A DNA stretch of 64,000 nt from Nageia nagi (GCA_050084985.1 JBITNC010000001.1:41602001-41666000), one strand, 5' to 3'; shown: positions 1 through 13,719, counted from the stretch's first letter. The notes: generated by a model not told the origin, from the letters alone. Translations and numbers: made by a program.

Positions 1-602
1 CCTAGATGATTTAAAAATATGATATGAAAATATCCAATTCCACCATATGATAAGAAATTAAGGACTTTTAAGTAGATACATGATGTAAGGATTGGGAATT
101 GTTTGATGTAAATATAGTTTCTACAATATTTAATTTTGTTAATACCCATGATCATCACAATCCATGAAAGTGTGTTTGCATTATTTTATGTATATCCTAT
201 TATAATTACAATCCATAAAATTATATTTGAATGAATGTCTCTAAATGCAAGATGCATTTGTAGTCAATCTAATTTTGATTTACTAGATTTGAAAGATGTA
301 ACTTACTTCAGAGATATTCATTATACCACATGGCTATAAATACTTTAATAGCATGAGTGACACTTATTACATTATTCTAAGATTCATCATTACACAATTA
401 TACTCATATTCTTGAGCCTTGTCTATTCTTCCATATTTTTCATACATGTATATGGACCTTTTTCAAGAAACCCATTTTTTGTGTATATTAAAATCATTGA
501 AAATCTTGAAACTATTATGATACAATCTAGGAAATAAAGAAACCCTCAACATGTTCCATTATTCAACCTAGAAATTTAAATGCTATGTTACCTTATCTCC
601 TA
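1..602. other. AT-rich DNA, no recognisable feature
   Basis: No reading frame of useful length and no repeat boundary was seen on either strand. The sequence near 545-570 loosely resembles part of the tandem repeats at 5.9 kb, which may mean it is another decayed transposon piece. Confidence 0.4.
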
Positions 603-1287
603 TGATGTCCCCCTTGCATGGATGTAATTAATTATAGAACCCAATGGGTTCCTCTTGTAATATATTTTATTATAGCATTGTATTTTCATATTTGTAACTT
701 GGGATAGAAGACTTAATGGGTCAATGGACCCCATTGTAATCCCTAAGTGGGACATCTCCCTCCCAAATTTTAGATTAGGTATTATTAGTGCACTTGGAGA
801 ACTCGATCTTGATTATGGGAATCCCAAGGTCTATTGTTAGATTGAGATGATGGATGGTCACCTATATGCTTGCACCAACCTTGAGGAGGCTCCCATATCA
901 CCACATTAGCCTAGTATGGCACCTAGAACCCATGTTTTCCCCCTTTACCCATGTGGGCATGCATGGAACTCCTAGGCTCTCATGTTGGCACTTAATGTAC
1001 CCCAAGCCTTGACATTCGCATGTCTAATCCTTAGAAACCCACGTTGGATATTTTGGGCCCCCAAGTGACCAACATTGGATTAGAGGATCTAGGTGATGAA
1101 TCTTAGGTGAGATCTAGATAGAGCAAGTGTATAAAGAGACATTGGAGCCTCATTACTAGATATTACTGATTATACATTCATCTCTTGATACTATCCTATG
1201 TACATAAGACATTAGTAGTGCTAAGCAATACCTTAGGTACAACATCTAGGGGGATTTTAGGTTGAGGGATCTTGATCATCTACAACA
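603..1287 (+). mobile_element. possible decayed LTR (gypsy-like)
   Basis: The segment starts TGATGTCCCCC and ends TACAACA, so it has TG...CA ends. A TATA-like TATAAAG lies at 1130-1136. The bases just after it (TGGTGCAACACC, 1289-1300) could be a degenerate primer-binding site. It is less AT-rich than its surroundings, as many plant LTRs are. No second copy is in the window, so the ends are guesses from motifs only, and no coding region can be tied to it. It could equally be unrelated single-copy DNA. Confidence 0.28.
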
Positions 1288-2057
1288 TTGGTGCAACACC
1301 CTTACCCATCTGGTGGTATTCCAAGGTATAGCTTCTACCTTTAGTGGTTAGCCAGGGTTTGAGGAGGTATCCTTCAATGGAGAGGATTCAGATTCTAAGG
1401 GAGCAATAATGTCCCATGGTTCCATTATCAATACCATAGTGAGAGACATTTATATACGTCCTAGTTGGCTCCTTGGAGGCCAATGTCAACCCTCTTAGGA
1501 TTGGTATTGTATTGTTGATATTCTATATCATACATATAAGTGTTTGGGAATTGTATCTCATACTTTATGTTACGTGTACTTATCTTATGTATCATTAGAG
1601 TATTATTGTATATGTATGCTTATGTAAGCCATACATTGGTATTGTGAGGTGTGGTACATTATTATATGCTAGTATTGGTCATACATTGGCATATTGATAT
1701 TGATTATGCTTTGTATGGATCCCCTAACCCTAGCATTGATGAATTGAGGATTTGTATGTTTGTAATTATTTTTCTAGCTCAAATGTTGGGTGTATACTTG
1801 TGTTATTTGGGTTTAATTGCACTTGAGTTGTAATTGGATCTTTAGACTTCCATAATAAGTATATTAATATACAAAGGTTGTATGTGTTTCCCCTAGGTTA
1901 ACCTATTCAAAATATCATGAATTAGATTACTTAGAACTAGCTACATTTACAAGCTCTCAAAAGATATATCAATGCTATGCTTCAGCATTGTTTATAATTT
2001 TACCATGTAACCAACAATAATAAAAGAATTATATGCCCATATTGAAGGTGGCAAAAT
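1288..2057. other. no recognisable gene
   Basis: Short open frames here (for example 1651-1833) are hydrophobic and resemble no family I recognise. Possibly leader DNA of a lost LTR element. Confidence 0.35.
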
Positions 2058-5000
2058 ATGGAAACTCTTGGTTTTGAGAAGGTTTGTGAGAACATATTTT
2101 GGAATGAAATTGACATAACATATGACATTTTTTATTTGCATGGAGAAGAACCATCTACTTTTAACCATTATACATCAAATGCATGCACCATCATGGATGA
2201 GGGTCCAAATATCAAAGGTGCACAAGATGATATCATTGAAATGGAAAATATCAATTACTCAAAGAGTGTAAAAGAACTACAAGATAATGATATCGAGTTC
2301 AAATATGCTCCTACTGAATTTTGTAGGTTGATCTAAGATGTCAAAAAATAACCATTATACCTAGGTTGTACAAAGTATATAACATTATCAACAATAGCTA
2401 AATTATATCATCTTAAAGCTAAATATGGGTGTATAGAAAAAAGCTTTGGAAAGTTATTATAATTGTTGAGAGATATGATTCCAATTAGAAATACAAATAA
2501 CTTTATTGTGTTTGTTTATATCAACATTGTTATAATGGTTGAAGTGAATTTATTTTTTCTTATAGCTTTGTACAAGTTATGGAGAATATGAGGTGGCATT
2601 CCCAACACAAGAGTCTACATGGAAATATGCAACATTTGATTGACTATTTATGCAAAAAGATAGATTCTATGAGGCTAGATTTTTCTACGGATCCACATAA
2701 TATACGATTGATAATGGTAAAAAATGGTTCAAACCTTTTTACTGATTTGGTTCTCATTACAATTGTTTACCTATTATGTTGGTTATGTACAAACTTCCAC
2801 CATGGATGTCAATGAAGAGGAATTATTCAATTCTTAGCATTCTAATTCCTAGCCTTCAAAAATAAGGCATCAATATTGATGTTTATATACAATCATTAGT
2901 TGATTACTTCCTTAAACTATGGATTGATGAAGTAGAAACATATGATGCATTTCAAAAAACTATATTCAATATGAGAGTAATAATGATGTGGTCAATTCAT
3001 GATTTTACTACTTATGGAAACTGAGCTAGATGTATGATAAAGGGATTCTTTGTATATTCAATATGCAAGGAGAACACTTATTCAATACAACTTCCATCAA
3101 GTAACAAGAACATTTGCATGGGGCATAAGAGATTTGTTTTTATGGATAATTGATTTCACTATCAAAAAACATGTTTCAATAATGATGAAGAGTGGGGTAA
3201 AGAATCATTCCATTTAACTTGGAGTGAAATACTGGAAAAGGTACATAATATCCCATGAAATTGGGGAGAATTGAGAACATGAAAAAATGAAAAGCAAGAA
3301 GAATGATAATATATTAAAGAATCGAAGAAGAAATCTATAATAATTGATTGGAAGGTAAGACATGGAATTTAATTATTGTATTATGTTCTCAAATGTCAAA
3401 TAATTTTAGTTTGATATTTTTATCTATCAATAAGATCTTTTAGATCGTCACAACTTGGATGTGATGCATGTGGGGGAAAATATTTTTGAAAGTATAGTTT
3501 TTACATTATTAGGTATTGATGCAAAAGTCAAAGAATGGAAAACTTTCTCACAACAATTTAAAATAGTTGAATATCCTAGAGTTCATCATGGGAAAAATTC
3601 CATAATGGAAAGACATATCTTATATTAGCATCCTACAATCTATCAAATGTTGAGAAATAAAGTTTCTATGAAACATATTACAACATGAAAGTATGTGTTG
3701 GATATTATTCAAATATTATCAAAAATGTCTCTATGAAAGATCTTAATATCCTTGGTATGAAATCATACAACTATCATATTTGCATGAAAAACCTTATCAT
3801 GATAGCATTATAACATGTGGTTGATAAACCTATGCAAAAAGCCATTTGTAGTTTATTAATGTTATATAGGGATATATGCATGAAAGTGATGGATTTAAAA
3901 AAAATAGTGAAATTAGAGGAAGAGGTCAAGGAGACCTATGTTTCTATGAAAAGTACTTTCCCCCTTTATTTTTTCATATCATGGTATACTTAATAATTCA
4001 CTTGGTGGAGTATGTACATGTATATGGACTTATACAATATCGATGGATATACCCTTTCAAGAGATTTGTACACATTTATAAGTTTCATAAACCACCATTT
4101 TTCTAAATTTTTTATAATATCTCATCAAAATAATTTTTTCTTTTTAGATTTATCAAGATTTATAAGAGCTATGTAAAGAATTGATCTAGGTTGAAAGGTT
4201 ATACTGTTGAGTGATATGTCATTAAGGATTGTATTTCATTCTATGTAGAATACATGAGAGGTTTAGAAGTGATTTATGATTGCATTTGTTGCAAAAATAT
4301 AGGGAATGATGAAGAATAAGAAATTGTAGTTGATGGGAGGAAAATGTCCAATGACAAAGTCTTTAATTTGGATGAAATTTCTCTCAAGAAAGCCCATTAA
4401 TGTGTTCTCATGAACCTAGATGAATTTTAGCATTAGATATAAGTACATGTTTATTTAGTATTATTATATATTATAGGTTCAAATATTATTTAGATATGAC
4501 TATGCTTGATATACTTTATTCCAATTTAGGAAGCACAAGATGAGTATCAAGGAATCCATCCCTTAGGTAGTGAAAGATGAAGTGATAGTGTATAAAGATC
4601 ATATTAAGGAATTCATCCCTTGGATATGAAATCAAGTTATTATTCTCACTTGAATACAATATTTTACATTCATATTGATCATCATGTAACATTTTACAAT
4701 CATATTTAAACTATTATTATTTGTTTTAGTTTTAGGGAGAGGAATCACAAAATAATGATGATGACTCTGACATAATAAAATGGCTGGCACATGACACAAT
4801 TCAAGTATGACCATATTTTCAAGGCCATATAATCATAAATTATAGATTTAATACCAAATACATATGTGAACAAAGAATAAATCAAAACAACAATGTGTGT
4901 GTCAATGCAATTATCAATTATAGATCAAGCACAAAAGAAATAAACTAGGTTACTGAAATAATCACATATTATGATGATATTAAGGGAATCATTTTGTTAA

Positions 5001-5390
5001 ATTCTTATTGTGGGAATACCCCTTGTTAAAATATGAATGGGTGAACATACTTGATAAGAAGAGTGGAATTAAAATTGAAGAAATGGGATACATAATGGTT
5101 AATATAAGCATATTACAACATACGATAGACTAAAAAATGATCCATATATTCTAGCATCACAAGAAAAATAAGTGTTTTATGTATATAATTCAATTAAAAC
5201 CAATTAGTATGTGACTCTCATATCACCTTCAATAGGGATCAAAGACACTAAACCATACAATGTGGATTCCTTTGGAGGAACAAATTTTATTGAACTTGAA
5301 ATTGCTCATGATGATAATGCAAATGATGGAAACATTAGATATGTATGTAAGGATATTGAAGGTACAATTTTAAAAGCATGACTAGTAGCT
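2058..5390 (+). pseudogene. CACTA (En/Spm) TNP2-type transposase, decayed
   Basis: Translation in shifting + frames follows the usual domain order of plant CACTA transposases. Around 2360-2480 is the N-terminal segment with AKLYHLKAKYG. At 2579-2990 is the TNP2 core: MRWH, a DPHNIRL box, LPPWMSMK and a VETYDAF...MRVIMMWSIHDF block. Near 3110 GHKRFVFMD matches the GHRRFLPMD motif. At about 3440-3500 is RHNLDVMHVGENIF, probably after an intron (donor near 3354). DUF4218 is at 3940-4230 (FPPLFFHIMVYL, QYRWIYPF, then SYVKN), and DUF4216-like sequence at 4745-5330 (IKWLAHDT, YYDDIKGI, PYILASQEK). Frameshifts and stops are frequent, so it is non-functional. In active elements the protein binds the terminal repeats and cuts the element out. 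Neither CACTA terminus was found. Confidence 0.8.
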
Positions 5391-5423
5391 TGGTATCTTG
5401 TACACTCATAAAAAGGTAATGTT

Positions 5424-6240
5424 TAGACAACTTACCACTTTTGGACTTATTTTTTATGTTCAAATTATTTTTAGGTTGAATAATTGATTTACTTCTCCAT
5501 GGTAGTTTTGGGATCATAAGGTCTATTTAAAATATTTTATATCACATGTCATCCTTTAAATATAAGCACAATAAGATTATAATTATATGATTTATAATTA
5601 TACTCAAATGATTTAAATATGATCTACAAATTCAATTATGCTTAAATGCTTCAAATATATTTATCATAATATATTTGTAAAACACTTATGATGCATACAT
5701 GTTTTTCCTCTATTTAGCTAAGTATTACAAGCATGTTTTAACCAAATTACTACTTTTAGAATATTTTTTGACACTTGGAAAATTTATGGGTTTGAATAGT
5801 TGATTTCTTATCCAACCCAATTTTTAGATCATATAATTATTAAATATTCATATCAAATATCATAATTTATTTGTAAAATTTTTGATAAATTTCATGCAAT
5901 TAAGGAGCCCACAACATGTTCCATTATTTTCATCTAATAATTTTGTATATACAACATGATATGCACTTGGTAACCATATACTTTTTCTATGTTTGCTAAC
6001 TTAACACTTTTGGACTAGTTTTTGATACTTAAAAAAATTTGTAGGTTGAATAGTTGGTTTTCTTCTTCAAGCCAATATTTGGATCATATGTTGTATTTAA
6101 ATAATTTCATATCACATATCATAATTTGTTTGTTAAAAAGTTCTGATACAAGTCATGTAATAAAGGAGTCAATAATATATTCCATTATTTTTATCTAATC
6201 ATATTTGTATATACAACAGGTATGAACTTGGTAATTATAT
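5424..6240. repeat. tandem repeat, ~255-bp unit, about 2.5 copies
   Basis: Two long copies, about 5742-5996 and 5997-6240, share blocks in the same order: a CTTTTGGAC-like start, a GGTTGAATAGTTG-like block, a CATATCA.ATATCATAATTTG block, and TTCCATTATTTT followed by TATATACAACA. A partial copy at 5424-5545 holds only the first half. Copies are diverged. They lie directly downstream of the CACTA transposase remnant, so they may be the subterminal repeats of that element. Confidence 0.6.
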
Positions 6241-7310
6241 AAGAAAAATAATATGCAAGTAGTAAAACAAAGTACCATTTCTTTATAATGTAATTCCAAA
6301 GAATACATGACAATATACTAGTATTTGTAAATAAAAAATTGCTATCTTTCATCAAATTTGTATCCTTAGATCACGAACAAAACTCTTTGCTTGAACCAAG
6401 CTCATGTGTATCCAAAAAAATGATGCAAACACATTTCTCTTAGCCTACACACAACTTTAAAACTATGAAAGGTATTGAATTAGATACTAAAATTGAAGAT
6501 TGAAAGAGTAACAAAGAGTAGATAACATATCCTTAGATAGGTGGTATTACAAAACAACATTGTTCTTTAGATGATATAATGTGCTTGTGTTGACCTATAT
6601 CATATCCTATTATCCAATAGGGAATTATTTACTCTTGATATTATTTTATAACAAAATATGGATCCTTTGTTTTCTTGGGATAATCATGTATTACATAGAT
6701 TGTGGTGCCTTTATTGATATTTGACACCACTTCATTTGATAATACTTTTACATTAATTATATTGTATTAGATGTATTTTAATCCATTTTTACAATAAATA
6801 TCAATTTATGCTATAAAAATAAATTATTTAATAAATACAAATTCATTTTTAGGCATCTATATTTTGCCCCTCTTTGGAGGTGTGATGGAAAAATAGAATC
6901 ACATGTCAAAGAAGGAAGAGTAGAAGAATTTTTTTAAAAACTTTCAACTCTTGTTCAAAGCATGATCCTTTGGTGAAGGTACTTAATTTACCCCTTTTGG
7001 TTTTGTTTTCCCCATGAAAGCTCCATGGATGGAGTAGCTAAGCAAAAATATAAAAAAAATATTTATTTCCCCTTGTGATTGCTCAAGAATGGAAATGAAT
7101 GCTCCTTCATGTTTGGTAAAGGGAGCTTGATGTTATGTAATCCATACTTTAATGCAAAGTAATTATTATGATATCAATTATTATTGAGGTGCAAATAATA
7201 GCACCAATTCCTTGTAGATAATACTTCTAATGATGTGGGAAACTTGACTCCTATTGATTTTTTTTGCAACCTTTATTTCTATATATCTACAAAAGGATGT
7301 TAGAAATACC
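6241..7310. other. AT-rich DNA, no recognisable gene
   Basis: No convincing frame or repeat was seen. It separates the CACTA-related DNA from gypsy-related DNA. Confidence 0.35.
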
Positions 7311-7694
7311 CTATAATGTTTGGATACATAGTGAGGTATATCATCAATTAAGTATGAATAAATTTTAATATCCTCACTAATTTTTATATCATTGATTTTC
7401 TTTTGAGTGAGTGAACTCTCACTAGTCATATCGATTTCCATCGATGACCTAGTATTTTATGTCCATGGCCCATAGATATTATGCTTTTATGGTTGTAAAA
7501 TAACCATATTTGGATGCATAGTGAGGTGCATCATTCATTGAGTATGAATTAATATAAATGTTTTCACTCATGGATGTATCATAAATTTTATTTTAAGTGA
7601 GTGAACTCTTACTACTTGTATCATTCACATTGATGACCTAACATTTTATGTCCACAGTCCACAAACATTATGCATTTATAGTTGTAAGCATAAC
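7311..7694. repeat. tandem duplication, ~190-bp unit, two copies
   Basis: Copies at about 7311-7500 and 7501-7694 share, in order, TTGGATRCATAGTGAGGT, GTGAGTGAACTCT.ACTA, GATGACCTA.. followed by ATTTTATGTCCA, and a TTATGC.TTTAT.GTTGTAA end. An 86-codon minus frame (7181-7441) overlaps the first copy but matches no family I know. Confidence 0.6.
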
Positions 7695-8329
7695 CAAGAT
7701 TTTTTTTATGACACACTCACACAAAAAAACACAACACCATGAATACATAAGGATGATATTGACACCTTACAAAAAGAATAATTAAACTTTGATATAAAAA
7801 TGCAAACTAATGTACATATATCTTATTTTATGCATCATGAAGTTGTGACATACACAATAGTTGTTTCATGTATAGAAGAATATTAAGTGCATGGAATTAA
7901 AGGTTTTTGGTTCTTATTTTCCATTCATTGAATATAATTTGTATTCCCCTGATCCTATTACTTCAATAAAAATAAATGACCACAACCAATTTAGCTCAAA
8001 CTTTACTTTAACCTCATCATTTGCAGCTATTTTTGATTATTTTTTAAAACTAAGTCTCCTACCTAAAACATTTTTGGATTTATATTATATTAAAATGATA
8101 TATTTAATTTTGCATGATATTATTTTTTATAGTCAATTGCATGAATTCATTTTTCATCAAGTGATTCTAATTATTGTAACATATCATTCTTGCTTCCTCA
8201 TCTAGTATGTCTCCATGTAGTGAAATTCATAAATATGATATCTCCAACTCTAGTTGTATAATAGTTTCATCATCATAAAATAATGATAAAGGATTTTTCC
8301 TAATAGTAATCCTAACAATTATTCTATAT
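7695..8329. other. no recognisable gene
   Basis: A 104-codon + frame at 7891-8205 is very hydrophobic, rich in F, I, L and Y as AT-rich noise usually is, and lies on the strand opposite the neighbouring gypsy remnant. I treat it as chance. Confidence 0.35.
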
Positions 8330-10230
8330 TAACAAAGTGCACAAGGTAATTAATCATACAAATCTCTTTTGTATCTATCCCATGTTTTTCATTGTCTTAT
8401 TTGATGCTTCAACTTTATCATTTCCTTGAGGATAATAAATTGAATAATTTTTTTAAGTAATATGGAACATTATTTTCATACCTTACCTTTAAATTGTTTC
8501 CCATTATCAATGATCAATTGTTATGGAACACCAAACCTTGTGATGATGTTTTCAACCAAGAACTTGATTATCTTCTCCTATGTCATTAACTTCATAGGTT
8601 CATCCTTGACCCATTTTGTTGTGTAATATTTAGTTATGAAAATAAATTTATACCCATCCCTTGAATGAGGATTGATCAAACCAATCAAATATATGCCCTA
8701 AATTGTAAAATATAATGGTGAAGCAATTGTATTTAGCTCTTGCTTTGGTTGCTTTTCCAAATTAGAATATTTTTGGCATTGAAGGTAGCTTTTGAAATTA
8801 ATATTATTCCATACAAGGAAAATAATATCCTACACATAAGAGCTTGGTGTATAATTATTTTGCAAATAGATTCCCCACACATAAGCCCTCATGTACTTGT
8901 TTAAATGTTGTTGAATTTTCATGATGTGTGAGACATCTCAAGAGAGCCCCATCAAATGATATTCTATATAATATTTCACCAATAATGACATACTTGAGAG
9001 ATGACCTCTTTAGTCTAACTTTCTCATTTGTATCAAAATGTTATGGAGTTGTTTGATGGCATACCTAGTTTTTATTTTATTTTAAGGATTGTTTCCTCAT
9101 CTTCCACCTCATTGGGAGCTAAAGAGATAATAAATGACATTGTATCTACATCCATGTTGTTTATTCTTAGGATATTCTCAACATTGTACCTATCAAACTC
9201 ATTAAAAAGATCAATAATTATCATCTTATATGGGCACAATTTCTCATCTTTTGTATTGTATATGTCACTAACTTAGTTAATAAAAATCTTTGAACCACCA
9301 TAAATTTACAAATATTTTATATTTAGAAGAGCAATTGCTTTCAAAACCAAGATTGATGCCTCATATTCTTTCATATTATTAGTGCACACAAATCTAAGTT
9401 TATATGCCATGGGAATAACATTATTGCAAGGTGAATCCAACATAATACATATTCTTGCTCCATATGTGCACTTTGAATCATCAAAATACAATTTTTAGGA
9501 ATTGAGTTCATCCTCTATGAGATAGATGAACTCATTTGGGATGTCCCATTAATTACCATAATGGTGTGGGAACTCTACTCCAAGTAATCATATTCATTAG
9601 GAAACTCTTTATGGAAAATAATTCCATCATTTTGGGAAAACTCTACAATGATATTTACAATCATGTATCCCTTTAGTACTTTTTTATTTACTACATTTAT
9701 ATCAAATTATTTCAACAACATCAACCACTTAGCTACTCTTCTTGAAAAATGCTACTTAGCTATAAGATACTTTAGTGGATTAAGAGGATTGACAACATGT
9801 GTTGTATAATGTAAAAGATAATGCCTCAACATTTCAATAGTAAATACAATACCAAAATAGATTTTTCCATAGGAGTGTACCTTATGTCATAGTCTATGAG
9901 AGTCTTGCTAAGATAATAGAATATGGCTCTTTCCTTCTTGATCTCATCTTACTGATTTAACATTACCACTAAAGAAAATAATATGGTTTATATGTAAATA
10001 TATGCATCCTTTATAAAATCAATAGGGAAAAATATGGGTGGATTGAGAAAATATTATTTGATATCTTCAAATACCCTTTGATATTTTTCATTCCATACAA
10101 ATGATCAATGTAGGCTCTCCATTGAATCCCTTTCTTGAAGATGAATCTCTTTTCAATGAAAGTCCTTAAGCATAGTTCCACATCTCTTTCTTGAGATAAC
10201 TTCTTTAGAACTACTCTTTGTCTTTTTTTT
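8330..10230 (-). pseudogene. Ty3/gypsy pol remnant (RT end, RNase H, integrase)
   Basis: Read on the minus strand the usual gypsy order appears. At about 10210-9720 is the end of RT with the first RNase H region, including RAIFYYLSKTLI-like and RHYLLHYTTHVVNPLNPLKY segments. At 9491-9306 is a second RNase H-like stretch (MYFDDSKCTYGARICIML, CTNNMKEYEASILVLKAI). At about 8700-8480 is the integrase core (TKWVKDEPMKL, ENIITRFGVP, IDNGKQFK). The paired RNase H regions and the integrase wording resemble the plant Tat/Athila group, a family-level inference. Many stops and frameshifts make it dead. No LTR was located, so the element ends are unknown. The ~190-bp duplication at 7.3-7.7 kb may belong to it. 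Confidence 0.72.
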
Positions 10231-10912
10231 CGTCATTGTGATTACATCATCCACTTCTTTCTCCATGCCAATAATCTTGTCCATGTTCTTTTTCTTCTTC
10301 TATACAATTTTGTAATGTACCTCCGATATTACTATCATGGTTTTGTTGTTTTCCATGGTGTTTACAATAAACTAGAGTCTTCTACATTCTTTTTAAACCA
10401 ACACTAACTCCCTCTTGGGAGAAAAACCCCCTAAAAAGAATTCACTTTTTCCATACTCCATGTTCCCTTTTATAACATTAAGGGATTACAAATTTGGAGT
10501 TTATGGTTACATGGTGATAAGAAAATATTTGTTATTTTTCCTCCTTTATAATATGCTCTCTCACTCTCACAACAAAATCCTCCCTCATTTGTATTTTGGT
10601 AGTATTATTTTTCCCTCATATGGTTATATTCTCCTTTTTTTTGGATTTTGCAAAACTATCAAAACTGCTTCTAGTGCCATTTTGTAACGACTACAACTTC
10701 ATGAACATAATTCCAAATTTCATAAAATTTCATGTAGGTGTTCTTGGATATATGTATATTTACTAGGATAAATTTCACACTTTAAATCCTTATGAGTTGT
10801 TCCCAACCTTGACATTAATTTGGTTTCCAATGAAGATTTGTATCTAGCAACTACCAAAATTTGACTGTGATGAACATAGAATGAGAATTTAGTATTTTTA
10901 AAGTACCATAAA
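10231..10912. other. no recognisable gene
   Basis: A 90-codon + frame (10415-10687) is hydrophobic and family-less. The last five bases before the gypsy LTR are ATAAA. If the array is one insertion, its far end should carry the same five bases, but that end lies in or beyond the assembly gap. Confidence 0.35.
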
Positions 10913-11999
10913 TGATCCATAAACTATAAGATTAAAAATTTCAATTTAACCTTGCTAAATGGATCATTTCACACTTAAAATAATTAAGTGCTTGTAAAGA
11001 AAATTCAGGAATAAACTTGTAAACATAGAGAAGAGAAAAGCATTCACCAAAGAAGAGACAAGCAAGATTTATCCTGGTTCACCCAATGTGGGCTACATCC
11101 AGCTCAAAAGTTCCTACTATCAATGGGGAGAATCACTTTACAAGGCCTCCAAGGTCCTTCAAAACCTTCTCTCACATTCATAATACACTCTCAGCTTTGA
11201 AAATCATAACAAAACTAAAACAATTCCTGAAATCCTCCTTCCTTTCTCTTCTATCCAATTTGCTCCCCTTTTATACAATTTTTGGAGCTAAAATTAGATA
11301 GAATTACAACTAAGAATTTCAATACAAAAGCCTATTTTTATATACCCATTAACCTCCTTGATCTTCCTACCAAATTTGGGCTCAATTGGTTGCAAAAATC
11401 TCCTAAAAATGAGCTCTGAATCTGAAAAACATGCTCTCTAGATTATTACAAGCTTTCAAGATAAACTCAGCCCAAAAATAGGACCTTAGGCAAATCAAAA
11501 ATCACAACAAACCTTTGAAAAATGCCAAAATACATTAAAATACTCCAAAAATGGGTGGGTGCATTGTGGTGCTGACATGTGGCATGTTCTAGGATGAAGT
11601 CAAACTCTGTTGATCGATGGCTAGCTGACGGTGCAGGTGGTACACATAGGCCAAGGCAGGTTGGTTGGATAGGTAGGTTGGGCATGTGCACATGGTTGGC
11701 TGGCAGTTTGGTCAACTAGCCAAATGATTGATGTGGCATGGTGGTGTTAGGTGGGTCAGATGCGACGGGTAGGTTGACTGGGCTCCAGCGTGGATGCCAC
11801 GGTGGCAGGTGGGTCCTACCATTTTTTAATAATTTTTTTTTTCAAATATACACAAATTGGTCTTAAATCCATAACTTCCACATATGGACTCAGATTCTTG
11901 ATCCAAAAGAAGCATCAAAAAGTTAAAGATAAGATGAACATAATGAACACACTGAAATGGAGATTACTAAATGTTGAAGGGATCCAAATTTTTAGATCA
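10913..11999 (-). repeat. gypsy LTR, left copy (3' LTR of unit 1)
   Basis: It matches 15019-16105 over its full 1087-bp length. By hand I count roughly 70 differences (about 6%), concentrated in the GC-richer part at 11560-11830 and mostly C/T or G/A changes. Its left edge is exact because the flanking sequences of the two LTRs differ immediately before TGATCCATAA. Its right edge is set by the polypurine tract. Confidence 0.88.
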
Positions 12000-12009
12000 T
12001 TCCTCCCCA
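12000..12009 (-). other. polypurine tract of gypsy unit 1
   Basis: On the minus strand TGGGGAGGAA directly precedes the LTR start TGATCTAAAA. This is the usual position of the plus-strand DNA primer. The same tract sits at 16106-16115 for unit 2. Confidence 0.7.
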
Positions 12010-12276
12010 CTGAGAGAGAGCTTTTGTCCCCAAAAGCATTTAGGATGATAGAATGAGGTGAGTGTAGAGCTCCCTCACCTGATCAACTACATACCACTTG
12101 GCCTTGTGTGGATGTTGGCCTTTCACTCCAATACATCGTACCTCATGTATGCCACTATGAGATGATCATTGCTTCTTTTCCAATACTGCATCCTCAACCA
12201 ACACATTCATGTGCTCAAGGGCTAAATCCTCAACTGATGGTAACATACCCTCTATATCTTTTGCAACTATGGCTGG

Positions 12277-13665
12277 TTAATACAACTTCAAGTTCTCAAC
12301 AATAATAATAGAATATATTTGCATATAAGGTGGTAAGTCCAATTGAAAAGCATTGTCTCCAACTTGACCAATAATAGTAAATGGGCCATACCTTATAGGT
12401 TTCAACCTCTTTCCCTTACCATGTTGTCTCTCCTTGCTAAGATGAAGCCATACCTGATCCCCAACTTGAAATTTATGATCCATCTATTGATGATCATGCT
12501 TCTCTTTATACTTGGATACATTTTCTTGCATTTTAGGCCAATAATAATACCTTTATAAATTAGCAAGAGTTTTTCCAACACCAAAGTGTCTTGAAATATG
12601 AGAAGTATGAGCTTCCCTAATCAAATCATTCCTCTCACCATTAGGAATACAAAGTTTGCCCAAATGAAAAAGTAATCCATCGTGCAAATGAAAGTCATGA
12701 TTTCCAACCTCATTACCAAGGCTCAATCTATGATAGACATTTTGGAAATCAAGATCAACCACATATTGTTCTTTATACCCATCATGCATCAAAGAACTAT
12801 TTTGCAGAATCACAACACTAGCAACTATTGGAGGCCTAAACAACATATCAACAATTGTATTTTGAGTACCCACCAAATGAAATTGTTGCAAAAATCCCAT
12901 CCAATGAAAGTGCCTAGATTTTTGCAACTTAGATTGTGATTGAAGATATTGCAAGGGTTGATGGTTTGTATGTATTATTGTCTCTTTACCTACCAAATAG
13001 TGCTTCCATTTTTTAACACTTTGCCAAGTTCCATATTTCTTTGGAATTATAACAATAGGAGATCCATATGGTGATGTGCTAGGTCTAATGACTCTTTGAT
13101 CTAACAATTCCTTGACTTGTTTCTTAATTTCTTCATTTTCCAAAATACAATTTCTATACAAGCAAATATTAGAAAGTGCAACATTAGGATGTAATTGAAT
13201 CTCATGTTGTATATCTCTTTTAGGTGGAAGTTCTTTAGGTACTTGAAATAAATCTTCAAATTCAGAGATTACCTCTTTAACTTCTTCTTTGTATTGTGGT
13301 TCACAATCTTCAAGTGCCTTTATGTTTTCCACTTCATCTTGAGATTTCACCATTGCAAGTATAAACATTTGTCCATTGATTAGCTTTTTTTCTTATCCTA
13401 CAGTAATCAAAGAAATATCCTTTTTCTTGCTTTGATGAACACTAACCATGTATTCAATTCCATCTTTAATGAGTCTATATTTATTTTCCTTTCTATGAAA
13501 TAAAGCATCTCTTTCCCATAGATAAGGACTACCAAGCACAATCCCACAAATATCCAAAGGAACAACATCAAGCAAAACTTCATCAATGTAATCGCTGTTA
13601 ATCCCAAATTGCAACTTGCATTGTTGTGTTACTTTCAACTTTGAATTGTTATTAACCCATCCCAA
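12277..13665 (-). pseudogene. gypsy unit 1 pol remnant with RT core and integrase core deleted
   Basis: This continues in the same frame as the upstream gag-protease, broken by stops at about 13393, 12553 and 12484. From 13665 it holds the end of the protease region. At 13368-13035 is the RT N-terminus (FEDLFQVPKELPPKRDIQH, then SPYGSPIVIIPKK). At about 13020 it jumps directly to RNase H-like sequence (KKWKHYLVGKE, HTNHQPLQYL), so the RT palm with its YVDD box is missing without a frameshift. The HxxxH half of the integrase zinc domain follows (HTSHISRH, YYYWPKM). At about 12510 it jumps again to the integrase C-terminus (DHKFQVGDQVWLHL), so the DDE core is missing. Unit 2 has the same two deletions and the same three stops. 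Confidence 0.82.
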
Positions 13666-13719
13666 TGGATATGGGTTTGGATGGGTTTGAGTAGTGAGTG
13701 TAAGTGATTTGACATACTT

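Noticed and set aside
7891-8205. 104-codon plus-strand frame as a membrane protein
   Set aside because: Composition follows AT-rich DNA, there is no plausible context, and the adjacent real coding remnant is on the other strand.
13407-13607. 66-codon frame (minus), and its twin at 17513-17713
   Set aside because: Out-of-frame shadow of the gypsy protease-region reading frame that contains VNNNSKLKVTQQ.
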